From Dictyobacter kobayashii (GTDB lineage Bacteria > Chloroflexota > Ktedonobacteria > Ktedonobacterales > Ktedonobacteraceae), in NCBI RefSeq assembly GCF_003967555.1, contig NZ_BIFS01000001.1, forward strand, positions 3,720,001 through 3,784,000: a DNA stretch of 64,000 bases, in the 5' to 3' direction. Below the pieces are notes generated by a model. That model was not told the DNA's origin. It ran no database searches and worked only from the letters and a program-made list of their open reading frames with translations. Both the position numbers and the translations under genes were made by a program. Of this stretch, positions 49,729 to 58,096 are shown piece after piece. Numbering within the stretch: the stretch's first letter is position 1; each line of letters opens with the position of its first letter.

Positions 49729-49752
49729 GGTTTGTGGACGGGCGCAGGCGTG

Positions 49753-49793
49753 GTTGTGACAGCCATTGTGTCGAACACAATGGCTGTCACAAC
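49753..49793. terminator. Strong hairpin after the DUF4012 gene
   Basis: A perfect 19-bp stem (49753-49771 with 49775-49793, gttgtgacagccattgtgt) with a three-base loop. It begins 12 bases past the stop of the reverse-strand gene ending at 49805. No U-tract on that strand, so terminator function is likely but not certain. Confidence 0.65.
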
Positions 49794-49804
49794 GTAATTA
49801 TTGT

Positions 49805-52237
49805 TTAGCAGGTAGTCGATGCTGCGACTTTGGCGCTGAAGAGCACATCTTTTGACATGTCTGTGGTAAACTGGCTGCTGGCTTTAGCCTGAGCCTTGCA
49901 GTTCGCTGGATGGATGGTGAGGTGATAATCAGGGTTGGTGCCCGCCTGGCGCTGCACGTAGTATTGATATGTTTGGACCGAGTGAGCCGGTACGTACCAG
50001 GAGAGCTTGACGGTTGCCTGACAATTTTTTGGAATGACCACATAGCCACCAAACATGGCGCGCTGCGGCATATCGCTCTGGAAGTTGGTTGGGCCGCCCA
50101 CTTTATCTAATGGATGATCCTGACCTACAAACTGGTCGTAGAGCATTGGTGAGGCCTGGCCGGCTATATATTGTCCCGCTGGACAGACCAGTTCTCTATG
50201 TGGATAGACGTTGGTGTTGGGACAAGCGCCAAGTACGCCACCGCATAAGGGATCGCCATTATCAATGCCACTTCCAGAGCGGAAACGGGCGTCTGGTGGA
50301 ACGTAGATGCGCAGGTAGTCTCGATAGGTATCAAAGCCATAGACTGGCCCTGTCTGTTGATAATCAAAGTACATGGTCAGGTTATGGGTAGCCCCGCCGC
50401 TGCTATCGAGCTGTACGTCCTCAGTGAAGGTGGTTTTTACAAATTCAGAGGCCTTGCTCACGCTGACATTGGTCTGTACTATATAGAGTCCGTCACGCCT
50501 GGAGGAGCGATCCATTTCACCGGCATCACCAGCACGCTTGAGTATATTTTCCACGGTTGGATTGGTGACATAAACCTGTAGATCGCGTGTCTGCATATCT
50601 TTGAGCATCTGCTGGCCAATTCCCAGTAGCTCTTTTATGGGTGCCTGCCGTATATGGTCGATCAACGTATGCGCAAGCGCTGAAGTGAACATCTTACGCG
50701 CGGATTCATCATCGTTAATGTGTTCGATGCGCTTCTCTTTGACGATCCCTGCATGTGACAACTGATAGTAATGCAATTTTGCTTCGAGATTCTGGGTCGT
50801 AATTGTTTCCTGGTAGCGTGGAATCGTAATTGGTCCAGTGGCCTTCAGTACGTGTTCTATGGTAATAGGGGTGAAAAGAATTACGCCATCGACCTGGTGA
50901 TTGACTTCAGCCTTGTAGCGCTCCATCTCCAGGTTGGCGGAGGTCGGAAAGTCCGCTGAAAGGTTGGCATCGCGCAGTCCCCAGTTGGCGAATGGCCACC
51001 AGGAACGATAGGCGTCTGGCGCAACGTTGCCATAAGTCGGACTATTATCGCTGTATTCCAATAAAGCGATGTTCTGTAGCGAAAAGGGAGCGACCCGTCC
51101 ATTTTTGATGGTTAGCTCCCCGTATTGACCGGTAAAGCCGCCGGTCGCGCGTAGCTCACCCCGATCCATTGTCTGAACCAGAAAGGTGCGCGGTTGATCA
51201 ACACCCAGCAGCCAGCCAAGCGAATTAACCAGGTCGCGATTTTCTTTGGCGGTAGTAATTACCTGGGGTAGAAGCTGAATATAGCTCGTCAGTTGTTGGC
51301 GTGTAGCCGCACTGAGTGGTAAGAGATTCAGGGAAAGTTGGCCGGTTTGCGCTTGGATGCTTTCCAGGTGCGGTAAGATACGATTAAATGTTAACTGGAT
51401 CTGCTGGAATTGGGGTTCGGTGATCAGCGGTGCTTTGCTGGTGCTTAGCAAACTGCCTTGTAGTTGGGGCGCCAGCAAAAGACCGGTTGTCACGACTTCT
51501 TGCCCAATCGTAGTCGTATCGATACCTATCTGGCTGGCGGCATGCGCGGTCGTAAAATAAGGTGTTAGCTGCGGAGCCAGTTGCGGTATTGATTGTAGCC
51601 AGGGTGTGTTATCGAGTACGGTCTGTACCTGCTGAAAATCCTGTCGGGCCGCCGTAATCTCATGCTGGGCCCTGGTAAGCTTGCTGGTATCCAGTAGATT
51701 TTTATTCGTGCTCCCGTCCTGTTGTGGGGCAGTAAACAGATCTTTTACCGTATATAAGTGGTTAATGCCACTGATAGTATGGGTGCTCAGCGTGCTTAAG
51801 GTAACATAGGCCTGCAACAAATAGCCCGCTGAAAATCCTATGGGCAACACAATACCAAAAACGAGAATGCTCAGTAAAATAAGGTTCAGTAGGACCAGTT
51901 TAGATGGCTGCCTCTTCCTCTGAAGTGAGCTACGGATGATGGTGCGCTGCATCTTCTGGCGCAGGCGCCGCGAATAGCGGTCCTGTTGCAGAAACTGCTT
52001 TCTCCTGATGGCCTGATCTGGAATATCAACTATGTCCTGGAGGTCATTCTCCTGGGGCTGAGAGAGGATATACGCACTCTCAGGTAGTGGATTCAACGCT
52101 GTTGAAGAATGCCGCGCTGTATCTGCTGGAATAGCCGGGGTGAGAGGAGCAGTCAGCGAAGCCACGGCTTTGGTCGTTTGATCAGGCGGCTGGAGAGGTT
52201 TCTGGGCGGCACTATCTGTATCATGTGCGTGTGACAT
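49805..52237 (-). CDS. DUF4012 membrane protein, intact
   Basis: 810 residues. A long charged cytoplasmic N-terminus (~1-125, ending in a very basic RRLRQKMQRTIIRSSLQRKR) precedes a membrane segment (~127-155, LVLLNLILLSILVFGIVLPI). The extracellular part contains the DUF4012 signature (WLLGVDQPRTFLVQTMDRGE, L-R-A-T-G-G-F-T-G-Q-Y-G), GVILFTPITIEHVLKATGPI, SGGATHNLTMYFDY, GFDTYRDYLRIYVPP and a C-terminal Ig-like part (VIPKNCQATVKLSWYVP). AGGGG precedes ATG 52237. It serves as the template for repairing the sister gene at 45588-47919. Function unknown; it probably acts at the cell surface. Confidence 0.9.
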   Translation of the reverse strand: MSHAHDTDSAAQKPLQPPDQTTKAVASLTAPLTPAIPADTARHSSTALNPLPESAYILSQPQENDLQDIVDIPDQAIRRKQFLQQDRYSRRLRQKMQRTIIRSSLQRKRQPSKLVLLNLILLSILVFGIVLPIGFSAGYLLQAYVTLSTLSTHTISGINHLYTVKDLFTAPQQDGSTNKNLLDTSKLTRAQHEITAARQDFQQVQTVLDNTPWLQSIPQLAPQLTPYFTTAHAASQIGIDTTTIGQEVVTTGLLLAPQLQGSLLSTSKAPLITEPQFQQIQLTFNRILPHLESIQAQTGQLSLNLLPLSAATRQQLTSYIQLLPQVITTAKENRDLVNSLGWLLGVDQPRTFLVQTMDRGELRATGGFTGQYGELTIKNGRVAPFSLQNIALLEYSDNSPTYGNVAPDAYRSWWPFANWGLRDANLSADFPTSANLEMERYKAEVNHQVDGVILFTPITIEHVLKATGPITIPRYQETITTQNLEAKLHYYQLSHAGIVKEKRIEHINDDESARKMFTSALAHTLIDHIRQAPIKELLGIGQQMLKDMQTRDLQVYVTNPTVENILKRAGDAGEMDRSSRRDGLYIVQTNVSVSKASEFVKTTFTEDVQLDSSGGATHNLTMYFDYQQTGPVYGFDTYRDYLRIYVPPDARFRSGSGIDNGDPLCGGVLGACPNTNVYPHRELVCPAGQYIAGQASPMLYDQFVGQDHPLDKVGGPTNFQSDMPQRAMFGGYVVIPKNCQATVKLSWYVPAHSVQTYQYYVQRQAGTNPDYHLTIHPANCKAQAKASSQFTTDMSKDVLFSAKVAASTTC

Positions 52238-52637
52238 GCATAACCCCTTGCTTATAATGAGATTATTTGACGCTCCGGGGCCGATTATATAGGGAACATA
52301 GCTATTTTTAACAGAAGCATACGTAGTTATAACGCCTGTATAAGTTGAGACGTTTCAAACTCTACGCTTAAAGGCGCAAAAGTCGTGTTAAATCCTTCTT
52401 TTGCTGTCTTTGGTGTTCAGCGCTTACACTTAGTTTGACGTAGTGGGAGGATAAAATGGGGACAAAAAAGCCTCTGCCCTCTATTATCCATTGGCCTCTG
52501 GCTTTCACGATGCCCTTGCCGGGCTAACTTTTATCTATCCAGGATCAGCGCGGGTTGAGCCCTGGTATGTATCTTGTTTGGCTTGCCATGAGTATAAAAA
52601 AAATAAGCTTATTGTATTGAGAAAGGATGGAGCCATA
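52238..52637. other. Intergenic region between divergent DUF4012 and ppk2 genes
   Basis: 400 bases without a credible gene; it must carry both divergent promoters. A frame reaching back to 52491 exists but its sequence is not kinase-like and the ribosome site of ppk2 lies at 52629-52632. No strong palindrome seen. Confidence 0.5.
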
Positions 52638-53489
52638 ATGAGTGCTGACTTTTTATGGAAAGTTTCCGAGGGTGATAGTGTCAAATTAAAAAAGTACGAT
52701 CCCGATTATGTGCATCCCTCGTTTAAGCATGATAATGCCGATGAGACATTGGCGGCGCTGGGTACTGAACTCGGTGAGTTGCAGGAACTGCTGGCGGCCG
52801 CCCAGCACCATAGTGTGTTAATGATATTGCAGGGTATGGATACCAGCGGCAAAGATGGTACGATCCGCCATGTCTTTTCACATGTGAATCCGCAGAGTTG
52901 CCGCGTCAATTCATTCAAAGTGCCGACTGCCGAGGAAGCGGCCCACGATTTTCTCTGGCGTATCCACAATGTAACGCCTCCCAAGGGAGTACTGGGTATT
53001 TTCAATCGTTCTCAGTATGAAGATGTGCTGGTTGTGCGGGTCCATAACCTGGTTCCTGAGAGTGTTTGGAGTCATCGCTATAAGGCGATCAATCATTTTG
53101 AGAAACTGCTGGCTGATAATGGAACTATAATTCTCAAGTTCTTTTTGCATATCAGCCAGGATGAGCAGACGGCTCGCTTACAGGCACGGGTGGATGATAA
53201 AGATAAAGCCTGGAAGATTTCTAGTAGCGATTTTGCTGAGCGTAAATACTGGGATGACTATCAAAAAGCGTATGAGGATGCTTTGAGCCAGTGTAGCACC
53301 GATGAAGCCCCCTGGTATATTGTGCCCGCCAATCATAAGTGGTATCGCAATCTGGTAATTGCCAAGACGCTGGTAGAGACCATGCGTAAATATAAGGATG
53401 AATGGAAGTCTGATCTTGAAGCTCGTGGCCGTAAAGAGTTAGAGTCATTGCAACAGATACTTGCTGGTAACGAGGCCAAAAGTTCATAA
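52638..53489 (+). CDS. ppk2: Polyphosphate kinase 2 family protein
   Basis: 283 residues of the single-domain PPK2 type, which moves phosphate between polyphosphate and nucleotides (ADP/ATP or AMP/ADP). Walker A is LQGMDTSGKDGTIRHV (66-75 core). Then come VNPQSCRVNSFKVPTAEEA, DFLWRIHNVTPPKG, and the Walker B-lid region IFNRSQYEDVLVVRVH. The C-terminal part reads FAERKYWDDYQKAYEDAL and PWYIVPANHKWYRNLVI. The motif set resembles the nucleotide-phosphorylating subgroups. ATG 52638 is chosen because GGAG lies just upstream and homology begins there. Confidence 0.93.
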   Translation: MSADFLWKVSEGDSVKLKKYDPDYVHPSFKHDNADETLAALGTELGELQELLAAAQHHSVLMILQGMDTSGKDGTIRHVFSHVNPQSCRVNSFKVPTAEEAAHDFLWRIHNVTPPKGVLGIFNRSQYEDVLVVRVHNLVPESVWSHRYKAINHFEKLLADNGTIILKFFLHISQDEQTARLQARVDDKDKAWKISSSDFAERKYWDDYQKAYEDALSQCSTDEAPWYIVPANHKWYRNLVIAKTLVETMRKYKDEWKSDLEARGRKELESLQQILAGNEAKSS

Positions 53490-53518
53490 TATTGGTTTTT
53501 GAGAGCCTGGGGACCGAC

Positions 53519-54927
53519 TTACAATTTGCGTGTCAATCGGCCCCGGGCACGTGCTGGTGGTGGATAATAGGTTGTTGGCGCTGTGGTGATCATATCTCCA
53601 ATACGTAGTTGTACCTGGAGATAGCGCGTGCCAGCCCGATGGTAATGGGCGAAGAGCATCAGGCTGTGATGGGCAATGATGTCAGCCTCGTCAGTATGCC
53701 GTTCTAGCTGCAGTTGTCCACTAATTGTCTCCTCGGCTGCTGTGAAGGCCATCTCTTCTCCATTATCATTGGTGATAAGCCGGCGTGTATTACGGTGGAC
53801 CTGGTTTGGCCATAGAATCAGCGCGATGGATTGTCCCTTCAGGCGTTGTTCTTGTAAACGGTCGCTCAGATAGTTGGCCAGTTTGCGCAGGGCGCTACAG
53901 GTCTCGTCAGCATCAGCATGGTGATGGAAGCGTACACGAGCGTTCTGGCTTAAGGGGGGCGCGTCGGGTACCACCAGGCTATCATCCTCTCCTATTGCTA
54001 CCCGGTAAAGCCAGCCTCCTGGCTGCCCTAAGCGGCGGATCAGCCTTCTTCGGTCAGGGTAGCTACTTGCGCGAAAGATGTAATGCCGAAGTCACGCAGA
54101 TGGGCTACCATCTCGGCCACGGCCACGGGATCTACCTGTTCGGTCTTCCCTTCAATCTCATTATTCTCGCTGTTCTCACTTAACTCTGGTAAGGCTGTGG
54201 CTTGCCCGGTACCTGCCGCGCGCATGCGCAGGAGTATCGACAATGGTAGCGTCTGCACAAAAGAAGCTTCGCGCCCATGAGGAATATAAAGCACGCCCTG
54301 ACGACCATCTTTGCGGCTCATTAACGCTGCCAACTCGGCTGTTGATTTACCATTGGCAACCCCAATCATGGCACTTAAGCCGAGTTCGGCGATTTCTGCA
54401 CAGAGTCGTTCGGCCAGCATGACTGGCGAGGTAAATGGCAGTTCGCAGCCGCGCAGATCGATGAAGGCGTCGGAGACTGGAAGTGTTTCGATGATGCGCG
54501 AATACGCGCGATAGCGGTCTTTTAACTGCTGCAGTACAGGTTGATAGTGGTCATATGAGGCTGGCAAGAAACGTGTGCGAGGAGCCAGACGATGGGCGCG
54601 GCGCAATGGCATGCCCGCGACCAATCCTAATCGTGCGGCTGCCGGAGACACGTCGATCACACGTCCTGGTTCATTGGGACGTCCAGTGCCTGTGCCCACG
54701 ATGAAGCTTTGTCCGCGCAACGCTGGGTCTAGTAGCTCCTCCATCGTGCAATAAAAATGGTCGATCCGCACATGCATAATTCCCTGCCGGAGGCGGGCGC
54801 GTTCCGCTGCGCGTGCGGCCTCATCCACTTCGTCTTTAGCATGATATGGTGGTGATTGCTCGTCTGTCATTTCTTCCGAGCCTTGCGCTATCTGTCGTGT
54901 TGGTGATGATCGCTGAAATTGTTGCAT
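53519..54927 (-). CDS. Y-family DNA polymerase-like protein with altered catalytic residues (frameshifted)
   Basis: About 469 residues. The palm/finger region is recognisable: VRIDHFYCTMEELLDPALRG, VIDVSPAAARLGLVAGMPLR, LPASYDHYQPVLQQL and GLSAMIGVANGKSTAELAAL. The little-finger-like end lies after the frame break at CC 54044-54045 (one more base gives TEEGLIRRLGQPGGWLYRVA). The metal-binding acids are changed. The first Asp of V-D-x-D-x-F-Y is Arg (VRIDHFY), and D-E-A-F-x-D reads SDAFID. It is thus closer to ImuB-like non-catalytic members than to Pol IV. No imuA or dnaE2 lies in the window. Confidence 0.8.
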
Positions 54928-55497
54928 AGCATTCTTCTACAGTATATATCTTTATTGCGTGAACGACAAAAAAGTTTTGACACTTTTACCACGATATAGC
55001 TACTTGTATCTGTGCCTGGATAGGACGAAAAATTGGTGCAGGTAAGGCCGCTGGTGGAGAATACAATGCGTGACATATGTGTACTCGCTGTGCCTGTGTC
55101 TTGTAAGCATATCCACCTATGTATGGATACAATAAATGCCTACTATCGTATTTTTCCATAACCTCCCCTCAATGTAACCAACGCGTGGACGCATACGAGT
55201 TTGCATACAGGTTGTTCAGGTTTTTTTGAGCTTTTTAACATTCTGCTCGTCGATTTTTTCTATTATATACTAAATTTCTGCTTGTGCCTATCCAGCCTGT
55301 ATGTCGCTGCCGGTTTTTTATTTCTATGGTGATGGAAAACCATCATCATAGAAATTGTGTTGCACCCTTGCGTACGTGCGCATGCGCGCCCGAACCATTT
55401 AATTATTTATTGCAGCAAATGTGCTTTGCACATTTGCTGCAATAAATAATTGAGGTGAGCACATTTGCTGCAATAATTAATTAAGATATATAGGGGG
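54928..55497. other. AT-rich intergenic region with hairpins
   Basis: 570 bases without a credible gene. Contents seen: a 15-bp hairpin at 55321-55354 (tttctatggtgatgg with one wobble pair) and the larger palindrome at 55401-55482. The left part should hold the leftward promoter of the polymerase-like gene, but I cannot define it. Confidence 0.5.
55401..55482. repeat. 24-bp palindrome with a third, directly repeated arm
   Basis: Arms 55401-55424 and 55428-55451 pair perfectly around TTT (core ttgcagcaaatgtgc/gcacatttgctgcaa). A near-identical copy of the right arm repeats at 55459-55482 (one change), so two alternative hairpins are possible. It lies just past the stop of the gene ending at 55498. 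Confidence 0.7.
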
Positions 55498-56658
55498 TTA
55501 GCGCAGGTTGCGATCGAGGTGGTCGGGAAGCTGGGTTTCTGTGGCGCCGAGGTAGTGTTGGAAGTTGAGCATGGTTTGTTTGATGGCGTGATAGAGGTCG
55601 GCGTCGGGATGACAATCGGCTTCCCACCACCAGTTCAGGATGGTCCAGGTTTTTCCACTTAGCCGGGAGTCGAGGCGCGCTACGAAGCGGTCTCGGTAGA
55701 AGACGGGTAGTACATAATAGCCCCAGCGGCGTTGTGCCGCTGGCTTATAGACTTCCCAGAGGTAGTCAAAGGAGAAGATTTGCTGCAGGGCTTTGCGATC
55801 CCAGAGCAGACTGTCCAGTGGACCTATGAAGGTGGCGCGAGGTTCGGGCAAGGGGGCGTCCAGATATGGGAGGGCGTTGCGGTGCAGGTAATAGGGCCAT
55901 TTTTTCTCTCCGACCAGTACAGGGATTAATGTGCTCATTTCCACCAGTTGAGCCAGGGCTGTTTTTCTGTGGGCGGTCGTTCCACAGGCGCTCCAGACGC
56001 AGGCTTCGGCGTTTGGGCGTAGCAGGCCCGCCGCCTGGTAACGGCGCGCGATGATCCAGCGGTGATATGTTTCTGTGTCTGGTAGAGGTGCGAGATCATA
56101 ATGGTGTGAGGGGATAACACGCTCAGGACGATCATAGTAGTGGCGTCCATTTTTGCGATGATGGGTTACCAGGATGCCACTGACCCACATGGCACGGAGG
56201 ACGCGTTTGGTATGGGTCAATCCATACCAGGAGTTTTGGTCAGCCATGCGGGTGCGATCCTCAAACTCTAGCGATGAGAGCGGCCCCTGCGCATCTATGG
56301 CCGCCAGGATAGCTGGCGCGGTCTGGGGATCGGCCTGCATGATTTCACGATCGTGGTAAGGACGATACATTTCACGGGTATGGGCGCGCATGATCCAATC
56401 ACTGGCAGGCACCAGGCAGGCCTGTTTATCCCAGGCATCATAGATCAAGCGGTCAGTGTACGCTGCCTTTTGCCAATCATCGACCTGGTAGCCTGGAATA
56501 CGAGCCTGTAAAACCAGATCGGCATTGCGGCCAACTGGATTCAATGGATCATATTGTACTGTCCCCAGGCGTTCAAAGACGCCTGGAAGATCAGTTGGGG
56601 TGAGATGATAGTTTGCCAGCAAACGTGCTGCCTGTTCCCGTGAAATGGATATCGTCAT
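55498..56658 (-). CDS. YcaQ/AlkX-type winged-helix DNA glycosylase (interstrand crosslink repair)
   Basis: 386 residues, the usual length of the HTH_42 (DUF1006) family, whose members AlkX/YcaQ and AlkZ unhook DNA interstrand crosslinks and bulky alkyl adducts. The catalytic Q-x-D motif is present as Gln35-Tyr-Asp37 (LGTVQYDPLNPVGRNADL). Then come DRLIYDAWDKQACLVP, LTHTKRVLRAMW, GPLDSLLWDRKALQQIFSF and the C-terminal VLPVFYRDRFVARLDSR with WWWEAD. ATG 56658 begins the conserved region. The stop of the upstream ClbS/DfsB-type gene is 18 bases away on the same strand, so the two are probably one operon. Confidence 0.88.
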   Translation of the reverse strand: MTISISREQAARLLANYHLTPTDLPGVFERLGTVQYDPLNPVGRNADLVLQARIPGYQVDDWQKAAYTDRLIYDAWDKQACLVPASDWIMRAHTREMYRPYHDREIMQADPQTAPAILAAIDAQGPLSSLEFEDRTRMADQNSWYGLTHTKRVLRAMWVSGILVTHHRKNGRHYYDRPERVIPSHHYDLAPLPDTETYHRWIIARRYQAAGLLRPNAEACVWSACGTTAHRKTALAQLVEMSTLIPVLVGEKKWPYYLHRNALPYLDAPLPEPRATFIGPLDSLLWDRKALQQIFSFDYLWEVYKPAAQRRWGYYVLPVFYRDRFVARLDSRLSGKTWTILNWWWEADCHPDADLYHAIKQTMLNFQHYLGATETQLPDHLDRNLR

Positions 56659-56676
56659 GGTGTCTCTTCTTTGTTT

Positions 56677-57168
56677 CTAGACCTGCTGGCTCGCCAACCA
56701 ATTTTGAATAATCTGGGTGTGTTCTTGATAATGCTCAAACGTATTGCCTGCGATATTTGGCCAGACCGGTTGGTCTTTCCATTGGGGGAGGGGCATGTTG
56801 AGCTCTTCTTCTGATAACAGTTCTACCGCACCCTTGATCTGCTGATAGACCGTGGCGAACTCGTTCTGAATATCGCTCAGCGAGCGCTCTTTGTTGGCTT
56901 GATAATACAATTCGTTGATCTCATCCTCGCTTAAGCCTGGTGTAGGATTGGGAAGTGTCGTCTCTTTATTATGGATCGCAGCCAATACGGCAATCACGCG
57001 TTTTTGCCAGGCGCTGAGGTGTGCAATATTATCTTTTATTGACCACTTGCCGTTGACATGAGGGGTTGTCAATTGCTCTTCACTCAGGGTGGCCAATAGG
57101 GCGGTAAATTGTTCGTAGCCGTCTTGCATGCGTCGTAACAATTCGGTTTTAGCTATTTGTTCGGTCAT
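56677..57168 (-). CDS. ClbS/DfsB-family four-helix bundle protein
   Basis: 163 residues, all helical. The family signature is visible: LLRRMQDGYEQFTALLATLS, then NGKWSIKDNIAHLSAWQKRV, and a C-terminal FEHYQEHTQIIQNWL. ClbS of this family hydrolyses the cyclopropane warhead of colibactin and protects its producer; other members are uncharacterised DinB-like proteins. It lies 18 bases upstream of the crosslink glycosylase gene and 45 bases downstream of the isochorismatase-family gene on the same strand. Genotoxin protection is inference from family and neighbour. Confidence 0.8.
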   Translation of the reverse strand: MTEQIAKTELLRRMQDGYEQFTALLATLSEEQLTTPHVNGKWSIKDNIAHLSAWQKRVIAVLAAIHNKETTLPNPTPGLSEDEINELYYQANKERSLSDIQNEFATVYQQIKGAVELLSEEELNMPLPQWKDQPVWPNIAGNTFEHYQEHTQIIQNWLASQQV

Positions 57169-57213
57169 GTTTTTCTACCTCTCTGTATGCTAAATGATAG
57201 ATTGACAACTGTA

Positions 57214-57750
57214 TTAATTGAGAACTGTACTGGTCGGTCGGACGATGATCTCTGCGTCGTCGGAGGCAAAGCCGTCCAGGGTGTGATTATAAAAGGCGAC
57301 AATCTGTGCTTCGTTCAATAACTCAGTATCGAAAGTCACATGGGCGTCGCTCACCAGCGTCACATTGTAGCCAAAGGTGGTGGCTCGCCGTACCGTCGTA
57401 TCGACACAATATTGGGTCTGGCCCCCAGCCACAACCAGGCGTCTGGCGCTATAGTCTTTTAGCGTCTGTTGCAGATTCGTGTCATAGAAGGAGTCCGAGG
57501 CTCGTTTGTTTATAATCACCTCTCCGGGGAGTGGAGCGATCGCTGGATGTATGTGCCAGCGTGCGCTACCGACCTCTAATCCATGACCTTCAGGGCCATC
57601 GTGTTGAACATAGATCACCGGGATAGCGGCTGCGCGTGCCCTGTTTAGCAGGGTTTGCATATTGTTTAATGCCTCTGTATGATGCGCCGAATCCGCATCA
57701 ATCATGCCAACCTGGATATCAATAATGATTAGTGCCGTGTCTTTATCCAT
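57214..57750 (-). CDS. Isochorismatase-family cysteine hydrolase
   Basis: 178 residues with the complete catalytic triad of the superfamily: Asp11 (ALIIIDIQVGM), Lys82 (IINKRASDSFYDT) and Cys115 (AGGQTQYCVDTTVRRA). The cis-peptide before the Cys and the C-terminal FASDDAEII region fit. Members hydrolyse amides, nicotinamide or isochorismate; the substrate cannot be inferred here. It is first of three same-strand genes with ClbS/DfsB and YcaQ and divergent from a WYL regulator 346 bases away. No strong Shine-Dalgarno is visible beyond GGGAG near the start. Confidence 0.88.
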   Translation of the reverse strand: MDKDTALIIIDIQVGMIDADSAHHTEALNNMQTLLNRARAAAIPVIYVQHDGPEGHGLEVGSARWHIHPAIAPLPGEVIINKRASDSFYDTNLQQTLKDYSARRLVVAGGQTQYCVDTTVRRATTFGYNVTLVSDAHVTFDTELLNEAQIVAFYNHTLDGFASDDAEIIVRPTSTVLN

Positions 57751-58096
57751 AAGCTCCCTCTATGTCTGTTGCGCACTTCATTTTGTGCAAGCGCCTCCAA
57801 CCTTAATATTTAGTGGCATGCATGCCGTTCAATCGTATGAGCGTAGCTGCCTGACAGGCGCCCCCGTTTACTCGCCATTGATCAAATTGAATGGCTGAGC
57901 CCGTGGCAGCGGAGCTAGCCGCGTCCAGGCGGCGTTTACGATTGTTTTTCAATAGCAGGCCGCGTTGCAGCAATTCCTACACTTTTCATCCCTACCCCTT
58001 GAGTTTATACGCAAAAGAGGATAGAATTCGCCCTAAATGAATATTTTTTGTGTAAGTTTCTAGATATTCAGATGATTGCGAAAGGACCAGAGCCAG
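57751..58096. other. Divergent promoter region, isochorismatase operon / WYL regulator
   Basis: 346 bases without a gene. A shared control region is likely because the WYL regulator and the three-gene set are transcribed away from each other. I see no clear operator palindrome. AAAGGA at 58081-58086 is the regulator's ribosome site. Confidence 0.5.
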
